NCBI GenBank assembly: GCA_910589415.1
Contig: OU342630.1
Span: 50,624,012 to 50,688,011, forward strand
Length of the DNA: 64,000 nucleotides
Direction of reading: 5' to 3'
Source: Malachius bipustulatus
Lineage: Eukaryota; Arthropoda; Insecta; Coleoptera; Melyridae
Below are positions 11,261 through 22,400 of this stretch, in pieces (positions within the stretch are counted from its first letter, which is position 1; each line of letters starts with the position of its first letter). The position numbers were made by a program, and so were the translations under genes. The notes beneath the pieces were generated by a model. The model saw nothing but the letters and a program-made list of their open reading frames with translations. It was not told the DNA's origin and searched no databases.

Positions 11261-13272
11261 TCATCTTTTTATCTACCCCCTCCCATTTTGGCGTCGAAGG
11301 TAATAAACGAACGACGCGCTGGCGAGGGCATTCGGGTTTTCTCCGCAACTCACTGTTTCATTCCTCCAGCGACCTAGAAGATCGCAATAGAACCAAAATA
11401 AAATCAGACATAAGAATTAGAACTTCAACCAATCTTTTCTTAAATCTCTTATGCCCTCTGTGTCCACAAGTATTCCTCTCCCCAGCAATAATACATAATA
11501 CTTGATCACACCTTCTCTCCGGAGAAATACCTCCTACCTGTCCATCTCATGCCCAGTTCTACATCCATCAAGATCTAAACAAAGAATCCAACTTTCCAGT
11601 GTCATCCTTTCCTATCTAAACCAATTTGATCGCATATTAAGGATCATTAGCATTAACTATTCCATTAATTAGTGGATCTAATTCCTTATTAATATTATTA
11701 TTAGATAAGAGAAAATTGCTGAATATGTTTCCTAATGAAATAGACAAGTTAAACCATTTTAGAATGCTAATTTATTGAAAAATTTAAAACTATACCACGC
11801 ATATTCCGGTTTCATCAGGTACATTTAGATAATTGAAGCTGTTGCTAACGGGGAGCAGCTTAAATGGAACCGATTGTTTTTTCTCATCGGGAGCAATAAA
11901 AAAAACCACCCCATCAATAAATGAAAACGAGATTTGCCCGCAAACACAATTCGCAATGTAATTATTTAATCGCAATACCAACCTTCAATCGCGAATTTGT
12001 CCGCTTGTAAGTTGTAAGTGATTTATTCATCCATACCTGTCGGTTCGGAGGACCATCGCTCCCGCTGAGAATTAATGACATGCGGTTACAGAGAATAATG
12101 CAGAGTTTCAATGTAATTGTGTAAGCCGATGTAATGTAAATTACATCGTGCACACATCAACACCAGTAACCGACCCGAATTACGCTTTACTGAACTTTTT
12201 CGCTTGTAAATCACCTGTCACGCAAAACCACTGAAACTTTAGCCCCATATAATCATTCTGGTTAGAGAGGATTTATACTACTTATACATGTATGCGTTGT
12301 TGTCAAACGGAATAATAAATTTCAAGGAAAATTGCGCAAATTATGGCACGAATTAGATGTCCTCTTCCAGGATTAAAAGACAAAGTAGGTACTTCAAAAG
12401 ATATATAAATGATATTTTGAAAAGAAAAGCTGAAATGAGATACTTATATTGTAAAAAAAAGCAATCTTCTGGTCTGATAGTTAAGAATTAATGGCTAAAG
12501 TGGCAATTTATAAAGGATATTAGACATCCTGGATTTAACACTGCAACATTTCTAATAGCTTTTGCAGTAATAGTCGTTCAATTTTAATACATGTATTTTG
12601 CCCTGATCAATGACGATAAAACAGAAACAACACCAGTTGATTCAAACATTTCTGAAATAATCGACGACGGCGACAGTTAAACCCGAGTTCTTAATTGTAA
12701 TTACTCTGCTTCTGCTACAACGGACAACAGACAAAGCTTGTTCCTTTAAACCAGACGCATTTCTTACGCTGAAACTGTTATTTATCCTAATTACGCTATT
12801 AAGTTTTATTAATAATAATGAATGATCGTGATCGTACACTTGAGGCTTTTGCGAGTAAGTTAACACTACTGGTGTAGCTGTGAAGGTGTATTTAGATTGG
12901 TGAGTAAATTTATTTTATATTCTCTAATCTTATTGTTCAATAATGTGAGTAGGTACCTACACCTTTACAGCTAAACTAGATGAGTTCTAAAATACTTATA
13001 CCTAGTCTATCATCATTAATGCATTAATTATTAAATGTCTATAGCGTAACTATGATCAAATAACAGTATCAAAGTCAGAAGTGTCTACATCAAAAGATAA
13101 ACGAGCTGGTTAAGCTAATGACTAAATTTTGCAAGAAAATCAGAGTTATGGAATGCTGATGAGCCTAACCGATCTTTACGTTCTTTTAATAATGATTGCT
13201 AATAGAAAAATGAATAAACGAAGAAGATCCCTGAAGCTATTATTTGTAATTATTAGGGAGATGGTGACAAAA
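11261..13272. other. Gene-free stretch
   Basis: No coding region recognised. A perfect 9-bp-stem hairpin (GATGTAAT-GTAA-ATTACATC) lies near 12130-12150. The rest is AT-rich with no domain in any frame. Confidence 0.5.
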
Positions 13273-13662
13273 ATGCCTTGTTTACTGTAAGGTTGGGCAA
13301 ACTTCACAGACTGATTCTTCAGACTATAATAATAAAAAAAAAATTATACAGGGGTGTCCGGAAACACTTCCTAAGAAGAATATACGCGTTCAAAGTTTCA
13401 AAAATCTCGTTCTAAAAATTTATGAAACGATAAAAATAATAACGGAACAACCTGTATATAAGAATTATTAGTAACCATAGCCTCCGTTATTATTTTTATC
13501 GTTTCATAAATTTTTAGAATGAAACTTGAAACGAGAGCGTATATCTTTTCTCTTTTGTAGGAAGTGCTTCCGAACACAACCCTGTGTATAGATTTTTTTC
13601 ATTATTTTAGTCTGAAGAATCAGCCTGTGAAGTTTGGCCAACCTTACAGTAAACACCCTGTA
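13273..13662. mobile_element. Foldback non-autonomous element
   Basis: Almost the whole 390 bp is an imperfect palindrome. GTTTACTGTAAGGTTGGGCA at 13280 returns inverted and ends at 13654. An inner pair around AAATTTATGAAACGATAAAA flanks a short loop near 13440-13490. The right end reads AAACACCCTGTATAG, giving a CAGGGTGTTTACTG terminus; the left terminus is mutated. No transposase. Confidence 0.75.
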
Positions 13663-14662
13663 TAGTTCGAGTCCCCTTCTCAAAATCCCTCTTGTCAAGC
13701 AGGAGTAGCTTGACCATTTGTAGCAAGTACCATTTGGAAGGAAACTACCGGGGGGCATCTGGACAATTTCTCCAATTGAGGTAAAAGCATTTTCTTCCAA
13801 TTTGCTCCTTGCGGTAACAACCAGTACCCGATGAGCCATTAATATGGTCACCGAGAATATCTCAGAAACTAAGCGTCCTACATCCTCAGGCAAAATTTTT
13901 TCAAAGGAAAGTGACCCTAAAAATTCGTTGGAAAATAGTTTTGAGCTTCTAAAATGGCCGCTAGGGGGCGTTAGAGCCATGACTAAATAAAAAAAATCAA
14001 AGATTAGGTTATATTAAAAATATCATGGGTGCTATGATTAAATAGCATCATTTTTTATCTTGGAGTTTTTTTAATAGCTCCTTAAATAAAGTGGTGGGGG
14101 AACGTCAAAACTTTGTTTCTTCAAAGGTCGATTATTCCGATTAACCTCAACGGAATTTAACCAGATTAGTCTCATTACGAAGAGTTTTCCTTTCTTCTGT
14201 TGATTGCATCTTACGAATTATTCTTTTTATTAACACATCAACCGCTAGAGGGCGTTATCTGACATATAGAATTATCGCAATTTTTCTAAAAATCTCCCTA
14301 ACTATTTGCTCTTCTTAGTTATTTCAGTGTCGTCTGCAGTTTGCAAATTACACACAAAATTATGATTCTAAGTTGTGGCACGAAGAAGCAATTTTTATAA
14401 GTTGCTGTCACTTTTTCCGCTAGAAATAGTCCATTGTGAAGTCTTACCAATATTTAAGTCATACCGCTAGAAAAAAAAAGAATTTCTCTTCCAGAATTTA
14501 CTTAGACAGAAGTGATATCCAAAAATAAATGTGACTGTCATATCAAAACTTTGCCACGAAAACAATGTAAGGGTCTTTTTGAAGGCTTTAGTGAAATTCT
14601 ATGGAGATACAATGGTATAGAATCTCACTCGAGAAATTATTTTATTATATTTTAAGCATGTG
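13663..14662. other. Gene-free stretch with two CTCF-like motifs
   Basis: CCGCTAGGGGGCG at 13958-13970 and CCGCTAGAGGGCG at 14242-14254 both fit the AGRKGGC core bound by CTCF in animals. The 158-residue minus-strand frame 13504-13980 crosses the end of the foldback element and is judged spurious. Nothing else recognised. Confidence 0.4.
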
Positions 14663-15073
14663 AGACAATCCAAAGAATTTCTCGGGAATTTTAACCGAGA
14701 GAATTAACAGAACACTGACGGGATTCCTAACGGGACATTGCAAGCTCAAGGAACACCTGAGGAAGCTAGGCATAGAAAAAATGGCGTCTGCAGATTCTGC
14801 GGGAAAGGAGACGAGACACCACGTCACCTGCTGCTCAACTGCGATGCGATAGAACTCAAAAGAAGTAATGTTCTGGGCCACCACCAGCTAGAGGCAGGGA
14901 ACTTACCCGACCTTGATCCTCTCAAAATCCTGAAGTTTCTCAGGGAAACGGACTTGGAGAGGGTGCTTCGCTAAAGGGATTCCACACCAGGCGAAGCACA
15001 GTAGAGGGGATACAATAGATCTTTTAGGTCGCAGTAACTTAATCACCCTCAAAAATACAATACAATACAATAC
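14663..15073 (+). mobile_element. 5'-truncated LINE with 9-bp target duplication
   Basis: AAGCATGTG occurs at 14654-14662 and again at 15074-15082, an exact 9-bp target-site duplication that bounds a 411-bp insert. The plus frame 14738-14974 carries the zinc-knuckle end of a LINE protein (CRFCGKGDETPRHLLLNC) and stops at 14974. A short 3' UTR follows, ending in (ATACA)n. The 5' end is truncated. The same family appears on the minus strand from 63389 to the window end. Confidence 0.88.
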
Positions 15074-15125
15074 AAGCATGTGTTGTTACCATGTTAACCT
15101 CAAGAAATTATATGAATTACATATA

Positions 15126-15844
15126 CAGGCGGGCCAATTAGTGCGACAAAGGTCAATATCTCCTGTACCATTGAAGATAGCGGAAAACTTTTTTCAAGAA
15201 AGTTATTAAGGGTTAAGAGATGCATCTTTTAAAATTATTTTCGACTATACAGGGTGCTCCATAAAGGCGGGACGGTAAAAAGTTCATGTTTTTTAAATGG
15301 GACGCCCTGTATATTTTCACATATTCTAATTCACCGTGAAATTCTGTAGGTAGCAACACAATTATTTATGCACATTTTTGCAACGTTGCCAAATAGATTG
15401 GAAAATTCTTTAAATTTGTGAAAAAACATGGCTCAATGAAATGTGTAATATTTTTTAACTTATATACTAATTGGGAAAAAAATTGTTTTTTAAAGCAAAG
15501 AAGAATGTTGACAGGAGCCGTCTAAGGTAACATAGAATAATGTTTTTGTACAGGGTGTTTTCTATGGGCGTGCCAACATTACGAACTTTAAACCTAATTT
15601 TCGTGATTTTCTTAAATGGAACACCCTGTATTTGATTACACTATCTTGTAGGGATTTTAATCTCCTTTAACTTTTGTAAAGGTCTTCCTATGCCTATCTT
15701 TACCAATTTTGGTGGTATTTCAATTTTTATTTAAACTCTAGCAAAAAACTAGATGTTTTTCAACCTTTTCGCTTTTCTAGTCACCTGTAACACATAAAAT
15801 AAAAACAAAATGTTGTAATTTTAAATAAAACGTCAATTTGGTAG
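15126..15844. repeat. Left terminal inverted repeat of the mariner element
   Basis: It contains two nested units that begin CAGGGTG, end CNCCCTG and are each flanked by TA: 15251-15309 (59 bp) and 15551-15628 (78 bp). The two units share end sequences (AAATGGRACRCCCTGTAT). The same pair occurs in the right arm. Confidence 0.9.
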
Positions 15845-15994
15845 TTTTCCCATTGATTTCCATAAATAATTAACCTCAAAACAATTTAATCATACTGGAG
15901 GATACATTCACAAAATACAAAAAAGTAACACAAAAAAAAAGTCACAAAAATATTTTAGCGACTCAAGTTTGCGGACAATTTCTAAAATAAATTA

Positions 15995-17080
15995 TTACGT
16001 AATTATTTGTTCAAAGTGGCCCCCATTAACTTGGATACACAATTCAACACGTTTTTCAAACGATTGAGTCATGTTTCTACACATTTCCCGAGTAACACTT
16101 TGAAAACAGTTCCTAATACGAATTTTCATATCATCTCTTGTAGTCGGGGGTATTTTATATACCTGATCTTTTACAAATCCCCATATACAAAAATCCATTT
16201 TTGTTAGATCTGGTGATCTAGCCGGCCATGGTACTGGCGCTCCTCTTCCAATCCACTGCTGCCCATACCTTTCATTCAAGAAGTTAGTAATATGCCCTGT
16301 ATAATGCACGGGGGCTCCATCATGTAGAAACCAAAGACGTTCACGAACTTCATTTGGTATCTGAACCATTAATTGCGGTAAATTAAATCGTAAAAAATCC
16401 AAGTATAATTGTCCTGTTACTCTGCCCTCAAAAAAATGCGGTCCAATAACATAGTCTCCTACAACTCCTCCCCAAACGTTTAAGGACCATCTGTTTTGTG
16501 AATGGGTTCTTGCGAAATAGGGATTGCTGTTAGCATAATAATGAAAATTGTGCCTATTCACGTTTCCATTTTTATGAAATGTTGCTTCATCACAAAAGAA
16601 TACTAAATGTGCAAAATTTCTTTGTTGTCTCGTTTTTTCCTGTACCCATTCACAGAAATTTATTCTTCTCTGATAGTCTTCTTCATTTAGTTCCTGCAAC
16701 AACTGGATATGATAAGGATGCATTTTGTGTGCTTTCAGTATGTTCTGAATCGATGATCGTCTAATATCTAATTGATTGGAAATATTTCGTTGGCCAATGT
16801 GTGGATTTTCATTTACTGTTAAAAGAACGTCTAATTGATTTTCTTCAATTAAAACACGTTTTCTTCTTTCATTTTTATTATAGGCTACACTTCCCGTTCT
16901 TTGAAAACGCTCCATTACCTTTTCAAGCGCCCTTCTATTAGGTTGTCTTCGGTTTGGATATTTTTCTTTGTATATCCGCGTTGCTAACAAGCAGTTTTTG
17001 TCGCTAGCTCCTAGTACAAATACCATATCCACCATTTCGGCATTTGAAAAATTCATATTTAATACTTTTTGTACAAACAA
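15995..17080 (-). CDS. DUF4817/DDE-type mariner transposase (DD41D)
   Basis: This 361-residue frame is intact. It should bind the element's own TIRs and catalyse cut-and-paste transposition at TA sites. Residues about 10-130 form the DNA-binding part (FSNAEMVDMVFVLG, then a second helix-turn-helix with IGQRNISNQLDIRRSSI). The catalytic domain follows: first Asp in LVFFCDEATFH (about residue 165), second in WFLHDGAPVHY (about 255), third in PDLTKMDFCIWG (about 297). I count 41 residues between the second and third Asp, so it is DD41D. The length suits the family (about 340-370). Translation could start at M1 or at MNFSNAEM eight residues later. It is the only gene in the element and lies between the long TIRs. 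Confidence 0.9.
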   Translation of the reverse strand: MFVQKVLNMNFSNAEMVDMVFVLGASDKNCLLATRIYKEKYPNRRQPNRRALEKVMERFQRTGSVAYNKNERRKRVLIEENQLDVLLTVNENPHIGQRNISNQLDIRRSSIQNILKAHKMHPYHIQLLQELNEEDYQRRINFCEWVQEKTRQQRNFAHLVFFCDEATFHKNGNVNRHNFHYYANSNPYFARTHSQNRWSLNVWGGVVGDYVIGPHFFEGRVTGQLYLDFLRFNLPQLMVQIPNEVRERLWFLHDGAPVHYTGHITNFLNERYGQQWIGRGAPVPWPARSPDLTKMDFCIWGFVKDQVYKIPPTTRDDMKIRIRNCFQSVTREMCRNMTQSFEKRVELCIQVNGGHFEQIIT

Positions 17081-17111
17081 ACCACCAAATCACTTTAATT
17101 GTCATCTAATT

Positions 17112-17871
17112 GCCACCAAACTGACGTTTTATTTAAAATTTAATATTTTGTTTTTATTTTATGTGTTACTAGGTTACCAGGTGTGTTACTAGGTGACCAA
17201 GTGTGTTACTAGGTGACTAGGAAAGCGAAAAGGTTGAAAAACATCTAGTTTTTTGCTAGAGTTTAAATAAAAATTGAAATACCACCAAAATTGGTAAAGA
17301 TAGGCATAGGAAGACCTTTACAAAAGTTAAAGGAGATTAAAATCCCTACAAGATAGTGTAATCAAATACAGGGTGTTCCGTTTAAGAAAATCACGAAAAT
17401 TAGGTTTAAAGTTCGTAATGTTGGCACGCCCATAGAAAACACCCTGTACAAAAACATTATTCTATGTTACCTTAGACGGCTCCTGTCAACATTCTTCTTT
17501 GCTTTAAAAAACAATTTTTTTCCCAATTAGTATATAAGTTAAGAAATATTACACATTTCATTGAGCCATGTTTTTTCACAAATTTAAAGAATTTTCCAAT
17601 CTATTTGGCAACGTTGCAAAAATGTGCATAAATAATTGTGTTGCTACCTACAGAATTTCACGGTGAATTAGAATATGTGAAAATATACAGGGCGTCCCAT
17701 TTAAAAAACATGAACTTTTTACCGTCCCGCCTTTATGGAGCACCCTGTATAGTCGAAAATAATTTTAAAAGATGCATCTCTTAACCCTTAATAACTTTCT
17801 TGAAAAAAGTTTTCCGCTATCTTCAATGGTACAGGAGATATTGACCTTTGTCGCACTAATTGGCCACCCTG
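17112..17871. repeat. Right terminal inverted repeat of the mariner element
   Basis: It is the inverted copy of 15126-15844. It differs mainly by a three-copy tandem of about 19 bp (GTGTTACTAGGTGACCA) at about 17162-17217, which is single in the left arm. Confidence 0.9.
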
Positions 17872-17894
17872 TATGTCAATAAACATAATACTTA

Positions 17895-18513
17895 CAGTAT
17901 ATCTGCGTAAGTCGGAGTCATATGGAAAACATTTTTATTATTCACTTTAAGTAAAAAAAGTTATTCTCCATAAATAGTTGTGCATGGTCTAAAATCAAAA
18001 ACGAAATAGGTAGTCAGACATCAAATTTTTGCAATCGTATACGAGGTTTGTCCAAAAAAAAATGAATTTCCCCAGAGAGTAAAGTACCTTTGACAATATC
18101 AAAAATAATTGTTATAGTAAAAAATTGATCAGCACTGCAAATAACATTCAAATACACAATAACATGCAGTTGCGTAACCTAAAAAGAAACAGCATAAAAG
18201 CTTAATTACTACTGATAATCGTACTTCTTTGAAAAAATACATATTTAATAAATTGCATAAATTTGAATGTTATTTGTAGTGCTGATCAATTTGTTTCCCT
18301 AAAATTTTTTGATATTGTCGAAAATAAAGCTACTTTACTCTTTGACAAGAGTCATGTTTTTGAACAAGCCTCGTATACGACTGAAAACATTTGATGTCTG
18401 ACTATTTTATTTTATGTTTCAAGCCAAGCAAAACTTTTTATGAAGAATTACTTTTTTTCCTAAAATGGTTAATAAAAAAGTTTTTCATGACTCCCACTTA
18501 TGTAGACACACTG
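17895..18513. mobile_element. Foldback MITE between mariner and BEL elements
   Basis: TA-flanked (17893-17894 and 18514-18515). The ends CAGTATATCTGCGTAAGTCG and, inverted, CAGTGTGTCTACATAAGTGG pair, and pairing continues almost to the centre, where AATGTTATTTGTAGTGCTGATCAAT faces its complement. There is no coding capacity. It starts 22 bp after the mariner TA and ends 11 bp before the BEL LTR. Confidence 0.85.
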
Positions 18514-18524
18514 TAGATGCTTAC

Positions 18525-19041
18525 TGTTCAGTAATGAATGTATGAATTAATTTTTATTTCTTTTTGTGACTTATAGTAGTTATTGTTAGCGATAGGATCG
18601 GATCGGTATAAATCCTGGTTAAGTTAATTTGTGCAACTAGGTCTATTGTGTTACTATTTCTGTGGTTATTTTTTTTGTTGTTGTTTGATTTGGCGCGCTC
18701 TGTTCACCATTTACTGACGAGGCGACTTATCGGCTGCGCCGTCGTGACGAGAGCATCGAAGAAGACCAACGAAGGCCGTCGTGATCGCAATCCAATCGGG
18801 ATCGATACAATAATTATTTTCTTGAATTGTCGTGAATTTCGTGCTATTATTAGGGAATGCCAAATAGATGGATCATCTCATTGAAGTTGGTGTAGACCAT
18901 GTGTGAGGGCCCTCCGAGCAGCTGGATCTCCTAGAATCGGGGTAAGTCGATGCCGTCAATTCGTTGGTTTAAAAATGGTGAATTCGATCAATAAAAACCA
19001 TTTATATTGAATTTTTAAAACTACTATTCGAGTAATTTACA
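18525..19041 (+). repeat. BEL 5' LTR
   Basis: It starts TGTTCAGTAATG and ends TTTACA (TG...CA). The 78-residue frame inside it is duplicated in the other LTR and is not considered a gene. Confidence 0.95.
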
Positions 19042-19042
19042 T

Positions 19043-19062
19043 TGGTCCTTCGAGCCGAGGAT
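19043..19062 (+). promoter_or_regulatory. BEL tRNA primer-binding site
   Basis: One base after the 5' LTR the sequence reads TGGTCCTTCGAGCCGAGGA. It starts with TGG, as needed to pair with a tRNA CCA end. Identity of the tRNA not determined. Confidence 0.6.
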
Positions 19063-19439
19063 AGTTGAACCTCAGAAATAGTCGTGTTCTACTTAAATTA
19101 TTTGAAATTTAGTAGACAAAAATATTGTTAAAATAATTTCATTAATAACCATTGGAATTCGATTTTAGCTGGATAGCCGGTCTTCATACCGATAACGCCA
19201 ATCTTATCGCTCGCTATAGGTGTACCTACCTTCTTAAAGTAGGTATTTATTTTTAAATAAAATTATTGAATTTTTATTATTGTATTAAAGATAATAGTTA
19301 TTTTGTTTATTAGTCTATTAAGCAATTGATTGAATAGATTGATCGAGCTATAGAGTCAAATTTGTATTTAAAGAACAAACTTATTTTTGTTAGATTTGTT
19401 CGTTCAAGAACAAAACTTTCTGTTTGCTTTTGATTTATA

Positions 19440-22400
19440 ATGGCTAATTTGCAAAAGTTAACGCAAAATAGAGCCACCAGGGCTTATCATATTGATAGAA
19501 TAAATGAAATGCTCGTGGTCGCTGAAACTGCGCTCAAGGATCAGGCAATGCATACAGAGTTCAAAATGCGATACGCTAGCTTAGAAACTACCTTTAAATC
19601 GGTTGAGGTTTTTAATGCAAAAATTATTAGTATGGTTAGCGTTTTAGAACAGAGGGATGAGGAACTTAATCAGGAAAAAATTGTTAGAATAAACGTTGAT
19701 AAAAATTATTTTAAAATTAAAACGATTTATCATGATCTTTTTTCGGCTCAGAATGTATTAAATCAATCGGTACGGCAGCCTGTCGCTAATAATGTCAAAC
19801 TTCCAAGAATTGCACTACCGTCCTTTAATGGTCAGCTGAAGGATTGGTTGAATTTTGTCGATTTATTCACCACCTTAATTGATAGTAATGAAGATTTATC
19901 AGGAATTGAAAAGTATCAGTATTTGATTAGCTGTCTTTCGGGAGAACCTTTAGATATTGTTAAAGGAATTGCCTTATCCAATGATAATTATGCCATAGCA
20001 TTTGACAACCTTAAAAAGAGGTACGACAATAAAAGACTGTTGGCAACGTCATTTTGGAATGAAATCGTTAATTCTCCAAGAATGGAGAAGGAGAGTCTAA
20101 GTGTTCTTCGTGATTTAATTAATAAATTCAAAGAAAACTTAGCCGCCCTGGATTCGCAAGGTTTTCCTGTTGATCAGTGGGACTTTCCTCTTTTCAATAT
20201 ATTATTAGGAAAAATTGATACGAAGACGCGTACCCGTTTTGAGTTAGAGTTTGGTAAAACTGAATTGCCCACTTATCCTGATTTGATAGAATTTCTGAGC
20301 AATCATTGCAAGGCTATGGGGACTGTGGAATTTGCCCAGAATTCTTCGGCTTCTCAGAAAGTATACTCAGCATCGATTTCTTCTAAGCAACATAATGTAA
20401 AGTCCTATCGTCGTTCGTCGTTGCATGTTAGTGGTGACGTTACCCATGTAAGAACCGTATGCTCGGATTGCAAAAGCTATCATCACATCAGCAAATGTCC
20501 TTCCTTCGTCGCCAAAGCACCTCATGCTAGATATGTATTTTCCAAAAAGCATCATTTGTGCTTAGGTTGCTTGAGTGACTCTCATAACTTGAAAGATTGT
20601 CGAGAGGCTTCAAGATGTCGAATCTGTCAAGGAAATCATCATGAATTGCTGCATTTCGAGAAGAGTGATAAAGAAAGGCCAAGGTCTGCGGTCGTCTCCT
20701 CCGAAAAAGCTGACAGGGTATTGGCCAGTGAATGTCTTGAGCTGGGGGGCGCAGCCGGTCAAGGTTCCGTCTTGAGTGCTGTGGCCAATTCTGACTCGTC
20801 ATATTCTACGGTGTTGCTGTCGACAGTTGAAGTGAATGTTTTGGATGCATTTGGAAGTCTTCAAAAGGTTAGAGCCTTGATCGATAATGGTAGTCAAGCT
20901 TCATTTATTACCGAGTCATGTTGTAAACGTTTAGGTTTCAGGTACTCGACAATGGCGCAGTCAGTTCATGGTATCGGAAATTCGTCGATGGTTCATCCGA
21001 AGGGCAGGTTATCATGCATTATTCGGCCTGTTCATTCACAAACTCCTCAACTGAATGTAGAATTTTTCGTTTTGTCTCGAATTTGTGCTGACATGCCAAG
21101 TCAGTCGTTTGTAAACAAGGGCTGGTCACATCTTTCGAATTTGCAGATGGCTGATCCTTATTTTAATTGTTCGAAGCCCATCGATATGCTACTTTCAGCT
21201 GAAGTATTTGCACAGATCCTGTGTAACGGTAGAATAGAGGGTGGGCCAAATGAGCCTATTGCGCTTAACACGAGTTTTGGTTGGCTCGTGAGCGGTCGCA
21301 TCCAACACCAATCATCAATATCTTCGAAAATTAATTCGTTTGTCACCTCCTTGCTGGTCACGTCCCTCACTGATCAATCACTAGAAGTCACTTTGAAAAA
21401 GTTTTGGGAACTTGAATCGGTTCCTTGTAAAGTCGTGTCGTCTCCGGATGACATTCAATGTGAGGAGCTCTATAAGCGGACGGTCACTAGAAATGACGAA
21501 GGTCGCTACATAGTATCGCTCCCGTTTCGCGAAGGAGAAAATCCTTCATTAGGGAATTCTCGGGATAGGGCTCTTCGTAGATTTTATTCACTTGAGAATC
21601 GTCTTTCGAAAAACGAGAGTCTTCGTAGTCTATACAATGATTTTATGCAGGACTATCTCAATTCGGGTCACATGCAACTTGCGTCTCTACTCAGGGACCC
21701 TTCATTGGGGTATTACATTCCACATCATTGTGTTATTAAGACGGACTCCCTGACTTCTAAACTTCGCGTTGTCTTTGACGCATCCTCAAAGACTTGTGAT
21801 GGGTTATCATTAAATGATACCCTGTTATGTGGGAAGAAACTCCAAGCAGATATCGCTGCACTTCTCCTTCGTTTTCGAACACATAAAGTGACCTTCACAG
21901 CTGATATTCGGCAGATGTACCGTCAAATTCTCATTTCTCCCCTTCAAAGAGATTATCAAAGAATCATTTGGAGATTCTCTCCAAAGGAACCGCTAAAAGA
22001 GTACGTCTTGAAAACGGTAACGTACGGTGTCTCGTCATCACCATTCTTAGCTCTTAGAACTCTTAGACAATTAGCACTTGATGAAGGCAATCGGTATCCT
22101 TTAGCTGCGAGAATAATTTTGGAGGATGAGATTTATGTGGATGACATACTGTCTGGGTGTAATTCCGTGGAAGAAGCAAAGCTGGTTATCCAGCAGCTCA
22201 TCGCCCTACTTCGTTGCGGCGGTTTTGAACTTCGCAAGTGGGCAAGCAATTGTCCACAACTTTTGAAAGATATTCCCGAAGAATTCAAACAAGTACCATT
22301 GGACTTTGATGAAGATTCCGTTATTAAAATTTTGGGACTTCGCTGGAATCCTTCAAGAGATACGTTTTCATACTCGGCGAACGTATTGTCAAAGTCATGT

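Larger units (their letters stand above)
15126..17871 (-). mobile_element. Tc1/mariner-superfamily element with ~720-bp TIRs, apparently complete
   Basis: TA at 15124-15125 and 17872-17873 flank an element whose ends read CAGGCGGGCCAATTAG and, inverted, CAGGGTGGCCAATTAG. The inverted arms are very long: about 15126-15844 on the left and 17112-17871 on the right. They are nearly identical apart from a short tandem expansion on the right. Between the arms is one open transposase frame on the minus strand. Intact ORF, TIRs and target duplication suggest a recent and possibly active insertion. Confidence 0.9.

Noticed and set aside
13504..13980. 158-codon minus-strand frame
   Set aside because: It crosses the end of a foldback element and has no domain; no sign of an independent gene.
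16579..17192. Plus-strand frames over the mariner transposase
   Set aside because: Shadows of the minus-strand transposase and TIR; no own domains.
18648..18884. 78-codon frame repeated exactly at 24950-25186
   Set aside because: It lies inside the BEL LTRs; the repetition is LTR identity, not a duplicated gene.
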